From positions 40,883,013 through 40,947,012 of the forward strand of contig CM055870.1 in the NCBI GenBank assembly GCA_029582165.1: DNA of 64,000 bases, given 5' to 3'. The notes under the pieces are model-generated. The model saw nothing but the letters and a program-made list of their open reading frames with translations, made no database searches and was not told the origin of the DNA. Positions 1 to 11,757 of the stretch are shown one piece after another. Made by a program: the position numbers and the translations under genes. How positions within the stretch are numbered: position 1 is the stretch's first letter; each line of letters starts with the position of its first letter. The stretch comes from Portulaca oleracea (lineage: Eukaryota > Streptophyta > Magnoliopsida > Caryophyllales > Portulacaceae).

Positions 1-1486
1 ATAATTCGAGTTATACCCCGATTACCAGACCTAGGTCAGATCTGGACAGTTTAGGAAGATGACGGTTTTTGAGGATCTTAAAGCGTGTGTTGGGTCTCGA
101 GTTCACTTAAGAGTTTTAGTAGACATCACGAGGTTTTCGAAAAGTCCAAAACCAGACCCATAGGAAGTCGGGAAGTCCAGTTACGACCCTTTTTATGTGG
201 ATGCTGTTAGGTCTCGAGTTTTGTTATGTGAAATTGTTAATGAATGTGTTGTTGATTGAAAAGTTTTATTTGGTACTATTATGCGATTACTTGGAATGTC
301 TTAGGTAATTTAAAGTGTAAATTCATGATTGATAGGAATCTATAGGGTTTCTAGGGGAGGGTTAGTTAGAAGGTAGTTAATACTAACTTCGAAGAGCGCG
401 TTTTGATTAGAATAATTATTCTATTTTAGGCCCAAGCTAACTCGCGTCGTTAGTGAGCTCAAGTGTGTTCGTTTTGCTGTGAAGTGAAGCTAACCAGGTA
501 ATGTCTATGCTCTAATCCCCACTGGGATGCTCTTTAAATGTGTTTTAATGTTTTCTAATCTGTTTTGAGAATTGCATCCCGAAAGGGGACTTTTGTTGAA
601 ATGTGACCATCTATTTTGGATAACTGTTTGTATTTGTTGTGTTGATTTAAGAGTTGAGAAATTGTGATGGTCTTTTATAAGTAGTTTTGTTACTAGTTTT
701 GATAACCTGGGTTGGGTTTGACTTGAGAGTTGTGAGCTGAGTTTGAATAATATACTAATAACTCAAGTGAAACATTAAGCGGGTTTGTTCTTTGATGCCT
801 TTGGTAGGCGGTTACTTTAATGCCTTTGATAGGCGGTTACTTTGATGCCTTTGGTAGGCGATTTTTGATGTCTTTGGTAGGCGATTATTGATGCCTTTGG
901 TAGGCGATTATTATATTTATGCCTTTGGTAGGCGGTTATCTTTGATGCCTTTGGTAGGCGAATGTTTGATGCCTTTGGTAGGCGATGTTACTTTATGGGA
1001 TTTGATATCCCGCCCGCATAATAAAATATGAATTGGTTGGGTTGAGGAAAACAGTTGTAAGGGTTAAAGGTTTGTGAAATGGTTTGACTCGTTCCCTCTC
1101 CCTCAAATGAATTGAAATGAGCTTAACTTGTTTTTAACGTTAGGGGTAGACATTATTGAGATTTCCCCCTCATTTTTGAAATGTTTTGTTTTCAGATGAT
1201 GATCAATATGCTGGGGACGGGAATTAGAAGTGAGGACATGTCTAGAAGTCGTTAATTTTGTTATGCTTCTTTTTGAAAGATTTGAAGTTAGTTTGAGGTT
1301 TATTTCTAAGTATGAGTTTGTTAGTTGGTTGCCGTTGACAGACAATCGTTGTTTCCCTTCTTGCCTTGTATTCCTTCGGGGATACGGCAGTGATGCCCAA
1401 TAAGAGTTTGAGTCTTCCGCTAAATTTTGTCTGTTAACGTTAGTTTGACTTTGACTTTTTGATAATTGAATTTCCGGGGCGTTACA
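1..1486 (+). mobile_element. Tekay-type LTR, 3' part (cut by window edge)
   Basis: Position 1 matches position 9451 of the next LTR copy, so about 1.9 kb of this LTR lies outside the window. The right end reads CCGGGGCGTTACA and is followed three bases later by a tRNA-Met primer site, which fixes the LTR boundary. It carries the internal minisatellite and a C-rich and then purine-rich 3' part shared with the other LTRs in the window. No coding function is expected. It would supply promoter and polyadenylation signals to the retrotransposon. Confidence 0.9.
791..986 (+). repeat. LTR minisatellite, 8 units (GATGCCTTTGGTAGGCG)
   Basis: Eight imperfect copies of a unit of about 20-29 bases built on GATGCCTTTGGTAGGCG, with short variable linkers such as GTTACTTT and ATTATT. 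It lies about 500 bases before the LTR 3' end. The same array, with the same order of unit variants, recurs in the other forward LTR copies. Confidence 0.9.
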
Positions 1487-1489
1487 GAA

Positions 1490-1501
1490 TGGTATCATAG
1501 C
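1490..1501 (+). promoter_or_regulatory. Primer binding site (tRNA-iMet), one mismatch
   Basis: TGGTATCATAGC starts three bases after the LTR end. The canonical plant initiator tRNA-Met site is TGGTATCAGAGC, which is present unmutated in copy 3. The single mismatch is private to this copy. Confidence 0.9.
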
Positions 1502-1668
1502 TCTGGGTTGCGGCCTAGTAGCTCCCCAGAGTCCTTTAGGTTTAGTTGGACCCTAGGAAGTTACGTCGGAGTGATGAGCGTAGGATGGGAAGAAGGTTTA
1601 TGCTTTCCTATTATCACGTGATTATGTCTTTAATTTCGTATGTTGCTAATATGTTCTAACCCTGTAGG

Positions 1669-2332
1669 ATGGCTCAACGCATACACTATTATCATCACCC
1701 CACCCCGTGTTTTCACCATTATACTCCCGTTCCCCCCAAGGAGAAATTGGGAACTCATATGATAAACTTCTACGACGAGATTGACAAGTACACTAAAGGC
1801 GTTCCAAACTCTTGCCTTCGTGGTAACGATGAGAGTCAGGGGAACGCATTTTTGCTCACGCTTCGGGACGACCCTCGGTGGGGCCATACTGTACCATTAT
1901 TGCTACCACCCCCTCTCCCGGTCGAGGAGTATCCCCACCCGTGTTGTTGCTGTAAGAGGTACCGAGTGGGGTCAGAGCACCGAATTCCTGAAGTCTTCGA
2001 TGAGATTTCCAGGATTTGGAAGCGTGATGTGGAAGAAATTCAAGTGAACCCAGCCCCAGCACCTGTCATGGACATGGATCCCGAGGGTGACCTAGAGGAA
2101 GATCCAGAGGAGGATTCTGTGGAGGATTCCGTGGAGGATTCTGAGCCCGAGGTGACCTCTGGATTCTGATTGCACTGCAGATGAGCTTGAACAGGAGACC
2201 GAACCCGAGGATGAGGTTATGGTGGACTGGGAGACAGGAGAAGACCCCGAAGAGAACTCGGGGGATGAGTCTAATGATCAGTTGGACTCGATCGCGACTA
2301 GGAAGAACCCTCTGTGTGGGAGGATCATATGA
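1669..2332 (+). pseudogene. Pre-gag acidic ORF, copy 1
   Basis: An ORF of 166 codons starts at the ATG right after a splice-acceptor-like CCCTGTAG and ends at TGA 2167-2169. It has a His/Pro-rich start, a Cys run (CCCC) near residue 92, and a strongly acidic tail with repeated EDSVEDS units. A one-base shift near 2160 separates it from a conserved acidic continuation that ends near 2332. It lies between primer site and gag, where retrotransposons normally have only a leader. The same ORF is in copies 2 and 3. I do not recognise the family. It may be an accessory ORF carried by this chromovirus lineage. Confidence 0.6.
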
Positions 2333-2738
2333 GTGGGACAGTAATAGTAGTATTAGGATTGGTTGCTGTAACTTATTTATGCATGGTTAGTTTGATTGTG
2401 ATATGTCCCTAAGTGTGGTGTGCTGTTTCTTTGCGTGATAACCACAATATAGGGGATAGATTTACATACTACGACGCTGGTGTGCAAGTATTATAAGTAA
2501 TAGTCTTGATTTTAGAGGTGATAGTATATATCTTCTTGTTTCTTTTTAAATGATGCGCGATGAAAGAGCATGTGGAATATGATGCTATTACAGGCTTATC
2601 TCATTTGAAGTATGTTGCAGTTTGTATCCGCTAGAACTTTTATGAGATAGCTGGATTGAATAGTCCCTCCTTAGAATTGGTGATTTACGCTGTGTAAGAT
2701 TAAACCCTAAGTAGTCTAAATCGACCCTTTGAACAAGG
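2333..2738 (+). other. Retrotransposon leader, non-coding
   Basis: About 400 bases between the pre-gag ORF and the gag ATG. It is conserved in all three full copies and has no convincing frame. I see no other feature in it. Confidence 0.6.
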
Positions 2739-3692
2739 ATGTCGGACATGAGCAGTTCTCAACCCAACCACGGCAACCGGAGCGCCGCAGTTGCGGCCGA
2801 GCAGCGCCCTCAAACCGCGGCCGAATCTGCGGCGTCTTCCTCACGATATCGGGCGAGTACAACACACGGGGAATGACCTTGCTAGCCTACTGATGATTGA
2901 GATGCTTAACAAGCACGAGGATCTACTGAAGAGGGTGGTGGATCGACAAGGAGGAGAAAGGGAAAATGATCCCTCCGCTCTTCTCCAAAGGTTCAATAGC
3001 TTTAACCCCGCTTATACGAGGTAGCCACCCCAAAGTCTTTGAAGATTGGGTTAGGGAGATTGAAAAGATCTTCGACACAACTCGTTGTCCCGAGAGCTAC
3101 GGTGGATTTTCGCATACCACTGAAGGAGGAGGCCGATCTATGATGGGCCAGTGTAAAGGAGATACGAACCGAAACGGGTTTTGATTGGAACCATTTTAAG
3201 GTTGTGCTGAAAGATCGGTTCTATCCTATGTCCCTTCAAAAGACGAAGGAAAAGGAATTCATGGATTTACGCCTAGGAGAGTGAAGCATACTCGCTTACT
3301 CTACTAAGTTCACCGAACTATCTTGGTTTGCACCTGCCCTTGTGTCTAGTGAGCAATTGAGGATGGATCGTTTCTGGGATGGATTGAACTGCAAGATTCA
3401 GGATCGTATGTCATCACGTGACTTCACTTCCTACCAGAGCATGCTTAATGTTGCTCTCACCGTGGAGAGAGTAATGCACGATATGGAATGACAACTTGGC
3501 ATACAGGGGCATAAGAGGAAAGAGCAACCCCGTTTCAACCCACCTCAACCCTACCAAGAGAAGAGGTTCCGCCCTAATAATTGGCAGGGAAATCAGTCTT
3601 CGGGGCGTAGGCCACCGTATGTCCCGATATGCAAGGTCTGTGGACGACCGGGCCATTACCCTCGGGATTGTAAAGTAAGAAATATGCGAGGA
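2739..3692 (+). pseudogene. gag: gag, copy 1 (frameshifted)
   Basis: Aligned by eye with copy 2, the start ATG (MSDM) is at 2739. The capsid region is present but broken by several small indels (2780-2870, around 3020, around 3090-3170). There is an in-frame TGA at 3282-3284 that copies 2 and 3 share, and a private TGA at about 3489. A zinc knuckle [14 protein letters not shown] is intact near 3630. Gag would form the virus-like particle and bind the element RNA. In this family gag runs in the same frame into pol. Many indels fall at CAG/CTG sites, so some may be consensus errors. Confidence 0.85.
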
Positions 3693-6230
3693 GGATGCTT
3701 TAACTGTGGAAGTCTCCAACATCATGTACGCGCGGTGTCTCAGCGACCTTGGGGCCATAATGGTGGAAACAATGGAAATGGCGGGAACAATGGAAACAAT
3801 GGGAATTGGAGAGCCCCGCAGTCAACATATCAAAATCGGGGAGGCTATAATGGAAACCAAAGGCCGCAACAAGAACACCAGGGTGGTCCCGGTGGGAATC
3901 AGAACAACCAAGGGAGGACAGCAAACCCGCCTCGTGAGCAGCAACAACCGCCGCGTAACGCAGGAGGACGAGTGTATGTGATGAGGAAGGATGAGGCTGA
4001 GAATGAAGCGGACGTCGTGACGGGTACCTTCTCTCTCCATCTCTACAATGTCTCTGTTTTATTTGATTCTGGTGCTAGTCATTCTTTTATTGGACGAGCT
4101 ATAGTAGAGAAGGCTAAGATGAAACCCTCGGAGAATAATAAGCCTATGTCGGTAGCCCTACCAACCGGGGATACCATTATTTGTGGAGAGTTATATGGGG
4201 GATGTCCTATAATGATAGCTGGTCAGGAATTTGAGGCAGACCTCTATATGTTTGATCTAATGGAGTTTGATGTTATTTTGGGGATGGACTGGTTAGCAAA
4301 ATATAGAGCTCAAATAGATTGCTACGAGCAAAAAGTGACCTTAGTAGGGCCGAACGGGAAGAAGGTAGTGCATTGGAGTGATAGGCATCTTCAAGGTGTA
4401 AGGATTATCTCTGCCCTCAAGGCTCAGAAGTTGTTGGGCCAAGGTTGTGAAGGGTTTTTATGCAATGTTATTGACACCAAGGCAGAGGAGCCTACGATTG
4501 AGAGTATTTCGATAGTTCAGGATTTTCCTGATGTCTTTCCGGAGGAGATTCCGGGAATGCCCCCACTCAGGGAGGTGGATTTCTGCATCGATTTGGAGCC
4601 CGGGGCAGCACCTGTTTCAAAAGCCCCATATCGAATGGCGCCCGCAGAGCTAAAGGAATTGAAGACCCAGTTGGATGAGCTGCTAGAAAAGGGGTACAAA
4701 CGACCCAACACGTCACCATGGGGAGTACCTGTACTGTTCGTGAAGAAGAAGGATGGTAGCATGAGGTTATGCATAGATTACCGGGAGTTGAACAAGATTA
4801 CCATAAAAAATCGGTACCCTCTGCCTCGTATTGATGATCTCTTTGACCAGTTGCGGGGTGCAACAATGTTTTCAAAGATAGACCTGAGATCAGGATATCA
4901 CCAGCTAAGAATCCGAGAGGAGGACATCTCTAAAACCGCCTTCCGAACTCGATATGGTCATTACGAGTTCGTAGTAATGCCGTTTGGGCTCACAAATGCA
5001 CCAACCGCTTTCATGGACTTATTAATGAACCGAGTGTTCAAGCCGTTTCTGGACAAGTTTGTGGTGGTGTTCATCGATGATATATTGGTGTACTCAGGAA
5101 CACGGGAGGAGCATGCGAACCACTTGAAAGAAGTGCTGACAACTTTGCGTAATAACGAGCTTTACGCGAAGTTTAAGAAATGTGAATTTTGGTTGGAGCG
5201 AGTAGCGTTCTTAGGACACGTGGTGTCTAAGGAAGGAGTAGCAGTGGACCCTCAAAAGGTTGAGGCTATCAGCAAGTGGCCGACGCCGAAGAATTCCACT
5301 GAGGTTAGGAGTTTTCTTGGTTTGGCAGGCTATTATAGGAAATTTGTCCAAGATTTCTCGAAAATCGCAACCCTTTTGACCAATTTGACTCGGAAGTCAA
5401 TCAAGTTCGCGTGGTCGGAAAAATGTGAGCAAGCATTTCAGGAGCTGAAGAAGAGACTTACCTCGGTCCCTATTCTCTCTCTACCTCAAGGGAACGAAGG
5501 ATTCATTATCTACAGTGACGCATCACATAGTGGATTGGGTTGTGTGCTCATGCAGAATGGGAAAGTGATTGCGTATGCATCCAGACAACTGAAGACACAT
5601 GAGAAGAACTACCCCACTCATGACCTGGAGTTGGCAGCAGTGGTTTTTGCACTTAAGATTTGGAGACACTACCTTTATGGGGTACACTGCGAGGTATTCA
5701 CCGACCATCAAAGTTTGAAGTACCTTTTCACACAAAAGGAGCTAAACCTTAGGCAGACTCGATGGCTGGAATTTCTGAAGGACTATGATGTGAACTTTCA
5801 ATATCATCCCGGAAAGGCAAATGTAGTGGCTGATGCCCTGAGTAGAAGACCTTACCCTGCTGTGAACCACCTGATGATGATGCCGCACGAGCTGTTCGAG
5901 GAGTTTAGGAGGCTGGAAATTAATGTGGTGACACCTGGAAGGAAAGCTGTATTGAATGCCATGGAGTTGCAACCTATCCTCATGGAAGAGATCAAGAGGA
6001 CTCAAGAGCTGGATCTGCAGCTTGTCAAGATACAAGAGGAGGTTTTGCAAGGGAAGGCCCCTAGTTTCGTGATTCACGAGGATGGTACATTACGGTTCCA
6101 TAACCGCGTCTGTGTACCTAACATGGAGGAGTTAAAGAGGAAGATTTTAGAAGAAGGGCACAATACACCATATTCTGTGCACCCAGGGGGAAATAAGCTT
6201 TACAAGGATCTGAAACAGATGTTCTGGTGA
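3684..6230 (+). CDS. pol: Gag C-terminus plus pol (protease, RT, RNase H, integrase N-terminus), copy 1
   Basis: This is the longest open frame in the window, 848 codons. In order it has a damaged second zinc knuckle (residues 5-18), a Gly/Asn/Gln-rich linker, an aspartic protease with DSGA at 128-131, and reverse transcriptase with [10 protein letters not shown] and the catalytic FIDD at about 463-466. RNase H follows with YSDAS (Asp near 612) and FTDHQS, then the start of the integrase HHCC finger (His 826 and 833). It ends at TGA 6228-6230, where a Trp codon is expected in the FWW motif of chromovirus integrases. Copies 2 and 3 have the same stop. The product would process Gag-Pol and copy element RNA to DNA, but integrase is cut off. 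It is probably inactive by itself. Confidence 0.93.
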   Translation: MRGGCFNCGSLQHHVRAVSQRPWGHNGGNNGNGGNNGNNGNWRAPQSTYQNRGGYNGNQRPQQEHQGGPGGNQNNQGRTANPPREQQQPPRNAGGRVYVMRKDEAENEADVVTGTFSLHLYNVSVLFDSGASHSFIGRAIVEKAKMKPSENNKPMSVALPTGDTIICGELYGGCPIMIAGQEFEADLYMFDLMEFDVILGMDWLAKYRAQIDCYEQKVTLVGPNGKKVVHWSDRHLQGVRIISALKAQKLLGQGCEGFLCNVIDTKAEEPTIESISIVQDFPDVFPEEIPGMPPLREVDFCIDLEPGAAPVSKAPYRMAPAELKELKTQLDELLEKGYKRPNTSPWGVPVLFVKKKDGSMRLCIDYRELNKITIKNRYPLPRIDDLFDQLRGATMFSKIDLRSGYHQLRIREEDISKTAFRTRYGHYEFVVMPFGLTNAPTAFMDLLMNRVFKPFLDKFVVVFIDDILVYSGTREEHANHLKEVLTTLRNNELYAKFKKCEFWLERVAFLGHVVSKEGVAVDPQKVEAISKWPTPKNSTEVRSFLGLAGYYRKFVQDFSKIATLLTNLTRKSIKFAWSEKCEQAFQELKKRLTSVPILSLPQGNEGFIIYSDASHSGLGCVLMQNGKVIAYASRQLKTHEKNYPTHDLELAAVVFALKIWRHYLYGVHCEVFTDHQSLKYLFTQKELNLRQTRWLEFLKDYDVNFQYHPGKANVVADALSRRPYPAVNHLMMMPHELFEEFRRLEINVVTPGRKAVLNAMELQPILMEEIKRTQELDLQLVKIQEEVLQGKAPSFVIHEDGTLRFHNRVCVPNMEELKRKILEEGHNTPYSVHPGGNKLYKDLKQMFW

Positions 6231-7364
6231 AGTAATATGAAACAAGAAGTGGCGGACTTTGTGGCGAAATGCCTCACTTGCCAACGGGTCAAGGCAGAAC
6301 ATCAACGACTGCGGACTTGCAGCCACTAGACGTTCCCGAATGGAAGTGGGACTCGATATCAATGGACTTCGTAGTGGGTCTGCCAAGGACCAGGCGGAAA
6401 CACAATACAATATGGGTAATTGTGGATCGATTAACCAAGTCGGCTCATTTTCTAGCCATCGCCAACAAGCGGTCCTGGACCGGCTAGCTCAAGCCTATGT
6501 AAGAGAGATAGTAAGACTACATGGAGTCCCGGATCTATAGTCTCGGACAGAGATGCGATTCGATCTGGATTTTGGAAGAAGTTGCAGAGGCGTTTGGTAC
6601 CAAACTTAAGTTTATGCGCTTTCCACCCGGCATTGATGGGGCGAGAGGACTATCCAAACCCTTGAAGATATCTGCGAGCATGCGCATTAGATTTCAAAGA
6701 CCCGTGGGATGACGAGTTGACTCTCATTGAGTTCTCCTACAACAACAGTTATCATGCTAGTATTGGGATGTCACTATTCGAAGCTTTATATGGGAGGAGA
6801 TGTAGGACTCCCCTCTGTGAGGACATCGATGAAGCTCTAACGATAGGACCGGACCTAATCTGAGCCACTACTCGGAAGGTTCGAACCATTCAAGATAAAA
6901 AGAAGGCAGACAAAGTCGACAAAGAGCTATCTTGTGAAGGAGAGACCTTTGGAGTTCGAAGTAGGAGAATATGTGTTTTTACGGGTTTCACCCACGAAAG
7001 GAGTTATGAGATTCGGTCAGTCGGGGAAGTTGACACCAAGGTTTATCGAGCTATATCCAATCTTGGAATGCATCGGAGGTTGCCTCTGATTCTGTGCCGG
7101 GAGAACTTCAGAGTGCACAATGTCTTCCATGTATCACAACTCGGGAAAAATGTTCCAAACCAACTCATGTGATTGATCTGAGCCGCCCATTTCTGAAGAT
7201 CCGAGCTATGAAGAGCAACTGGAAATTTTGGATCGTAGGGAAAAACAACTTGAAGGAAAGTGGTCCCCTTGGTGAAAGTGCGATGGGCAAATCATGCCCT
7301 GTGAGCAACACAGGAAGCAGGAAGAAGAGATGAGAACAAAATACCCTCACCTGTTTCACTCTTA
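6231..7364 (+). pseudogene. Integrase core and chromodomain remnant, copy 1
   Basis: Downstream of the TGA the sequence still encodes, over several frames, the integrase CLTCQ finger half, the core region with [10 protein letters not shown], the [14 protein letters not shown] segment and the GPY-like module. Only traces remain of the chromodomain at the end, and the final PHLFHS and stop are at about 7345-7364. Copies 2 and 3 keep this end much better. Multiple indels make it non-functional. A C-terminal chromodomain marks the chromovirus branch and is known to bind histone marks for targeting. Confidence 0.85.
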
Positions 7365-7385
7365 AAGGTACGGTAAGTTTCGAGG

Positions 7386-7518
7386 ATGAAACTTCTTTTA
7401 AGGAGGTAATGATGTAAAACCTCGAGTTTTAGGGAGAACGGAACCGTTAGGATTGTTACCGAACCGTTAGGCTTAAGTTTAAGTTTTGAGAACGAAACTT
7501 CTTTTAAGGAGGTAATGA
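7386..7518 (+). promoter_or_regulatory. Twin polypurine-tract block before 3' LTR
   Basis: AACTTCTTTTAAGGAGGTAA followed by TGATGTAAAACC occurs twice, 106 bases apart (about 7390 and 7496). The second copy abuts the LTR, so its AAGGAGG purine run is the probable plus-strand primer. The first copy is followed by an LTR-start look-alike (TGTAAAACCTCG) that then diverges. All full copies keep the duplication. Confidence 0.75.
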
Positions 7519-7889
7519 TGTAAAACCCCGAAAAATCCAAAGATGTTGACCGTGACGTCGTTAGTAAATTAGGTTTGACTTCGTTATTTATTATTCGTTT
7601 GTGTATATTTTTGCTAACACTTGAGCTCGTAGGATCGTGAGAGACTAACAAGGGTATATCGGTAATTTCGTGGGTTTAGTATTATTAGTTTTACTGTATT
7701 TTAGTATTATTATTAATATTATTGTGTTATATGATTAATTATGTGAATATTAATTGCTATGTGATTACTATTAATATTATTATTAGTATTATTATTAGTT
7801 TGTTTTTAGAAAAATCAGATTTTAATTGTTTTAGTGTTGGGTTGGGCTAGGAGTAAGAATAGACTAATTGGGCCATAATTATGTGTTAG

Positions 7890-7896
7890 TATAAAG
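7890..7896 (+). promoter_or_regulatory. TATA-like box in LTR
   Basis: TATAAAG lies upstream of a CT-rich run and CCCTAAAACCCTAA-type sequence, typical of a plant transcription start and leader. The same box reads TATAAAA in the LTRs at about 21267 and 30750. The transcription start itself is inferred. Confidence 0.5.
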
Positions 7897-10239
7897 ACCC
7901 CTCCCTCTCTCCCTAAAACCCTAATAACAACCAAACCCTAACCCTACACCCCTCTCTTCCTCTCTCTCTCTCTCCCTCCTCGTGTATGCAACATTCGTGC
8001 GACCACTGACCGCTGCTGACACCGTTGGCAGCCACCGCAACCACCATCACCGTTCTCTTTTTCTCCTTCTCTCTCTCGAGCTCTCTTTCTCGCTCCCTTC
8101 GTTCGACTGCCCCTGCCGCGCCACCACCGACGACCGCGTCGTCTCCCGCCCAGGCTACCGACTCCGCCGCCCTCGCCGCTGCAACACTTGTCGTCGGCCG
8201 GCGACCCACCGACCGAAAAGACGCGTAGTTAGGGGAAGTTGCTGCTGTCCGAAGCCCAGCGACCACCTCCGACGAGTATCCACGCCTGACCGTCGACGAC
8301 ACCGCCCACGCCCTACTTTGCTATCGCCTCTGACCGCCGTCCCTACCGCCGTCGCATACGGAAAGAAACCGTGCCCTAAACCCTAACGTAAAACCCTATT
8401 ATTTCTTTCTTTGAAACTTTTCTTTTTCTTTCTTTGTTTTTGATTATTATCATTATTATTGTATTATTATTACTGTTTCTTTTATTAAATCTTGTAATTT
8501 GGGTAATTAAGGGTGTAAAATTGTTAAGTTGTTGTTTGTAACTAATTTGTTCTTGTATTGTTTTTATTTACATGTAATTTCTCTAATTCTTTATATGTAA
8601 TCTTTATGTTCTAAATTGGTGTATTAGAGTTTGTAATAATTGTGGTGAAATTATTAATGTTCAATTGGTTGATATACTTTGTTTTCTTGTGAATCATGTT
8701 TAGGGTTTTTTGATAACAATATTATTGTATGCACGAATTCTTAAAGTTTGACTATTTAGATTAATTCTCGAATCGTTATGTTCTTTATTTCAATCATGCT
8801 TAAGGTTAGTCTTGTTAATAAGTTAGGTTGATTGAATTACTAAAGTTCGATTCTTGTTTATTAATTCTTGGTTCTTGATTAAATCTTGTAAAAGAGATTA
8901 GTAGTTCAAATATTATATGTACTTTATTTTTTATTCACATGTTCTTTAAGTTCTTTCTTGAATCTTGATTAAGAAATTCGTATTTTATAATTACCCATGT
9001 TGTGATTCATATAGGTCAAGCATGATTAGGGTGTTTGGTTATCAAAGTTTTATCTTTGTTTTATTAAGCAAGTAATTACATGTTTCTTTGGGTTGTGATA
9101 TGTTATGTCATGATTAATGTTGTGCGTAATCAAGTTAAATTGATTAAAGTTGGTTCTAGTAAGTTTTAATTATAGATATTATGAAATATGTACCTTGGGA
9201 TGGGTTAGGTTGAAGACTTTTAACCTTAGTCACTGTTTTAGGCCCAAATTAGAACCCCGGGACCGAATGGTGAAAGTTAGAACCGAATTTATAATTTTAA
9301 ATAAGAATTGGGATCGGGACAGTTTCGTTAGTGTCTAAAGATCGGCTCACCACGGTCAGTGTAAGTGTCTTTTGATCAAACCCTTTGAACTGGAGCTTCC
9401 CTTAGATGTTAGCTTTAATAGGAATTTTAGTGACCGGACTTTGGAATTTTATAATTCGAGTTATACCCCGATTACCAGACCTAGGTCAGATCTGGACAGT
9501 TTAGGAAGATGACGGTTTTTGAGGATCTTAAAGCGTGTGTTGGGTCTCGAGTTCAACTTAAGAGTTTTAGTAGACATCACGAGGTTTTCGAAAGGTCCAA
9601 AACCAGACCCATAGGATGTCGGGAAGTCAAGTTACGACCCTTTTTATGTGGATGCTGTAATCTGTTTTGTTATGTGAAATTGTAAAGCAAGAAAGTGTTG
9701 TTGATTGAAAAGTTTTATTTGGTACTATTATGCGATTACTTGGAATGTCTTAGGTAATTTAAAGTGTAAATTAATGATTGATAGGAATCTATAGGGTTCC
9801 TAGAGGAGGGTTAGTTAGAAGGTAGTTAATACTAACTTCGAAGAGCGCGTTTTGATTAGAATAATTATTCTATTTTAGGCCCAAGCTAACTCGCGTCGTT
9901 AATGAGCTCAAGTGTGTTCGTTTTGCTGTGAAGTGAAGCTAACTAGGTAATGTCTATGCTCTAATCCCCACTGGGATGCTCTTTAAATGTGTTTTAATGT
10001 TTTCTAATCTGTTTTGAGAATTGCATCCCGAAAGGGGACTTTTGTTGAAATGTGACCATCTATTTTGTATAACTGTCTGTATTTGTTGTGTTGATTTATG
10101 AGTTGAGAAATTGTGATGGTCTTTTATAAGTAGTTTTGTTATTAGTTTTGATAACCTGGGTTGGGTTTGACTTGAGAGTTGTGAGCTGAGTTTGAATAAT
10201 ATACTAATAACTCAAGTGAAACATTAAGCGGGTTTGTTC

Positions 10240-10436
10240 TTTGATGCCTTTGGTAGGCGGTTACTTTAATGCCTTTGGTAGGCGGTTACTTTGATGCCTT
10301 TGGTAGGCGATTTTTGATGTCTTTGGTAGGCGATTATTGATGCCTTTGGTAGGCGATTATTATATTTATGCCTTTGGTAGGCGGTTATCTTTGATGCCTT
10401 TGGTAGGCGAATGTTTGATGCCTTTGGTAGGCGATG
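10240..10436 (+). repeat. LTR minisatellite, second copy
   Basis: The same eight-unit GATGCCTTTGGTAGGCG array as at 791-986, with the same variant order (for example the GATGTCTTTGG unit in fourth place). This indicates recent common descent of the LTRs. Confidence 0.9.
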
Positions 10437-10938
10437 TTACTTTATGGGATTTGATATCCCGCCCGCATAATAAAATATGAATTGGTTGGGTTGAGGAAAA
10501 CAGTTGTAAGGGTTAAAGGTTTGTGAAATGGTTTGACTCGTTCCCTCTCCCTCAAATGAATTGAAATGAGCTTAACTTGTTTTTAACGTTAGGGGTAGAC
10601 ATTATTGAGATTTCCCCCTCATTTTTGAAATGTTTTGATTTCAGATGATGATCAATATGCTGGGGACGGGAATTAGAAGTGAGGACGACATGTCTAGAAG
10701 TCGTTAATTTTGTTATGCTTCTTTTTGAAAGATTTGAAGTTAGTTTGAGGTTTATTTCTAAGTATGAGTTTGTTAGTTGGTTGCCGTTGACAGACAATCG
10801 TTGTTTTCCTTCTTGCCTTGTATTCCTTCGGGGATACGGCAGTGGCCTTGATAAGAGTTTGAGTCTTCCGCTAAATTTTGTGCATTAACGTTAGTTTGAC
10901 TTTGACTTTTGATAATTGAATTTTGGGCGTTCTGAGAA

Positions 10939-10950
10939 TGGTATCGAGCT
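10939..10950 (+). promoter_or_regulatory. Degenerate primer binding site, copy 2
   Basis: The site reads TGGTATCGAGCT. The A of the CAGAG in the canonical site is missing, so it would prime poorly if real. The loss sits at a CAG trinucleotide, like many lesions in this copy. Confidence 0.75.
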
Positions 10951-11116
10951 GCAGGTTGCGGCCTAGTAGCTCCCCAGAGTCCTTTAGGTTTAGTTGGACC
11001 CTAGGAAGCTAAGTCGGAGTGATGAGCGTAGGATGGGAAGAGGGTTTATGCTTTCCTATTATCACGTGATTATGTCTTTAATTTCATATGTTGCTAATAT
11101 GTTCTAACCCTGTAGG

Positions 11117-11757
11117 ATGGCTCAACGCATACACTGTTATCATCACCCCACCCCGTGTTTTCACCGTTATACTCCCATTCCCCCCAAGGAGAAATTGGGA
11201 ACTCATATGATAAACTTCTAAGACGAGATTGACAAGTACACCAAAGGCGTTCGAACTCATGCCCGTGGTAACGATGAGAGTCGAGGAACGCATTTTTGCT
11301 CACGCCGGGGCGACCCTCGGTGGGGCCATCTTGTGCGATTATTGCTACCACCTCTCGGTCGAGAGTATCCCCACCCGTGTTGTTCTTTGTAAGAGTGCAG
11401 AGTGGGTCGAGCACCGAATTCCTGAAGTCTTCGATGAGATTGCCAGGATTTGGAAGCGTGATGTGGAAGAAGTTCAAGTGAACCCAGCACCAACACCTGT
11501 CATGGACATGGATCCCGAGGGTGACCCAGAGGAGGATTCTGTGGAGGATTCCGTGGAGGATTCTGAGCCCGAGGTGACCACTGGAGTTCTGATTGCACTG
11601 CGGATGAGCTGAACAGGAGACCGAACCCGAGGATGAGGTTATGGTGGACTGGGAGACAGGAGAAGACCCCGAAGAGAACTCGGGGGATGAGTCTAATGAT
11701 CCAGATTGGACTCCGATCGCAGCTAGGAAGAACCCTCTGTGTAGGAGGATCATATGA
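11117..11757 (+). pseudogene. Pre-gag acidic ORF, copy 2 (frameshifted)
   Basis: Homologue of the ORF at 1669. It keeps the splice-acceptor-like start context, the His-rich N-terminus and the acidic C-terminus that ends in RRII before a TGA. The reading is broken by several single-base losses between 11220 and 11410 (for example AAGACG where others have ACGACG). The conserved end supports an ancestral ORF of about 220 codons. The function is unknown. Confidence 0.6.

Larger units (their letters stand above)
7519..10935 (+). mobile_element. Shared LTR between array units 1 and 2
   Basis: It starts TGTAAAACCCCG and ends close to the degenerate GGGCGTTCTGA, where other copies have GGGGCGTTACA, giving about 3.4 kb. 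It serves as 3' LTR of unit 1 and 5' LTR of unit 2, with no host sequence on either side. In order it holds a TA-rich U3, a TATA-like box, a C-rich stretch around 7910-8390, a long AT-rich region, and the minisatellite. Tekay/Del chromoviruses are known for unusually long LTRs, which fits. Confidence 0.9.

Noticed and set aside
791..986. CRISPR-like regular repeats in the LTR
   Set aside because: Units are contiguous with very short linkers, lie inside a plant LTR and recur in each LTR copy. They form a minisatellite.
3684..3981. Overlapping frames beginning MEVSNIMYA in all gag copies
   Set aside because: They are the +1 shadow of the Gly/Asn-rich gag linker and zinc knuckle.
3684..6230. 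Endogenous pararetrovirus as source of the RT
   Set aside because: Order protease-RT-RNase H-integrase-chromodomain, long LTRs, tRNA-Met primer site and polypurine tract identify a Ty3/gypsy chromovirus. No movement protein is present.
7980..8390. Ser/Arg/Pro-rich frames on both strands of the LTR leader
   Set aside because: CT- and CCG-rich sequence gives open frames in several phases, and they are not preserved between LTR copies.
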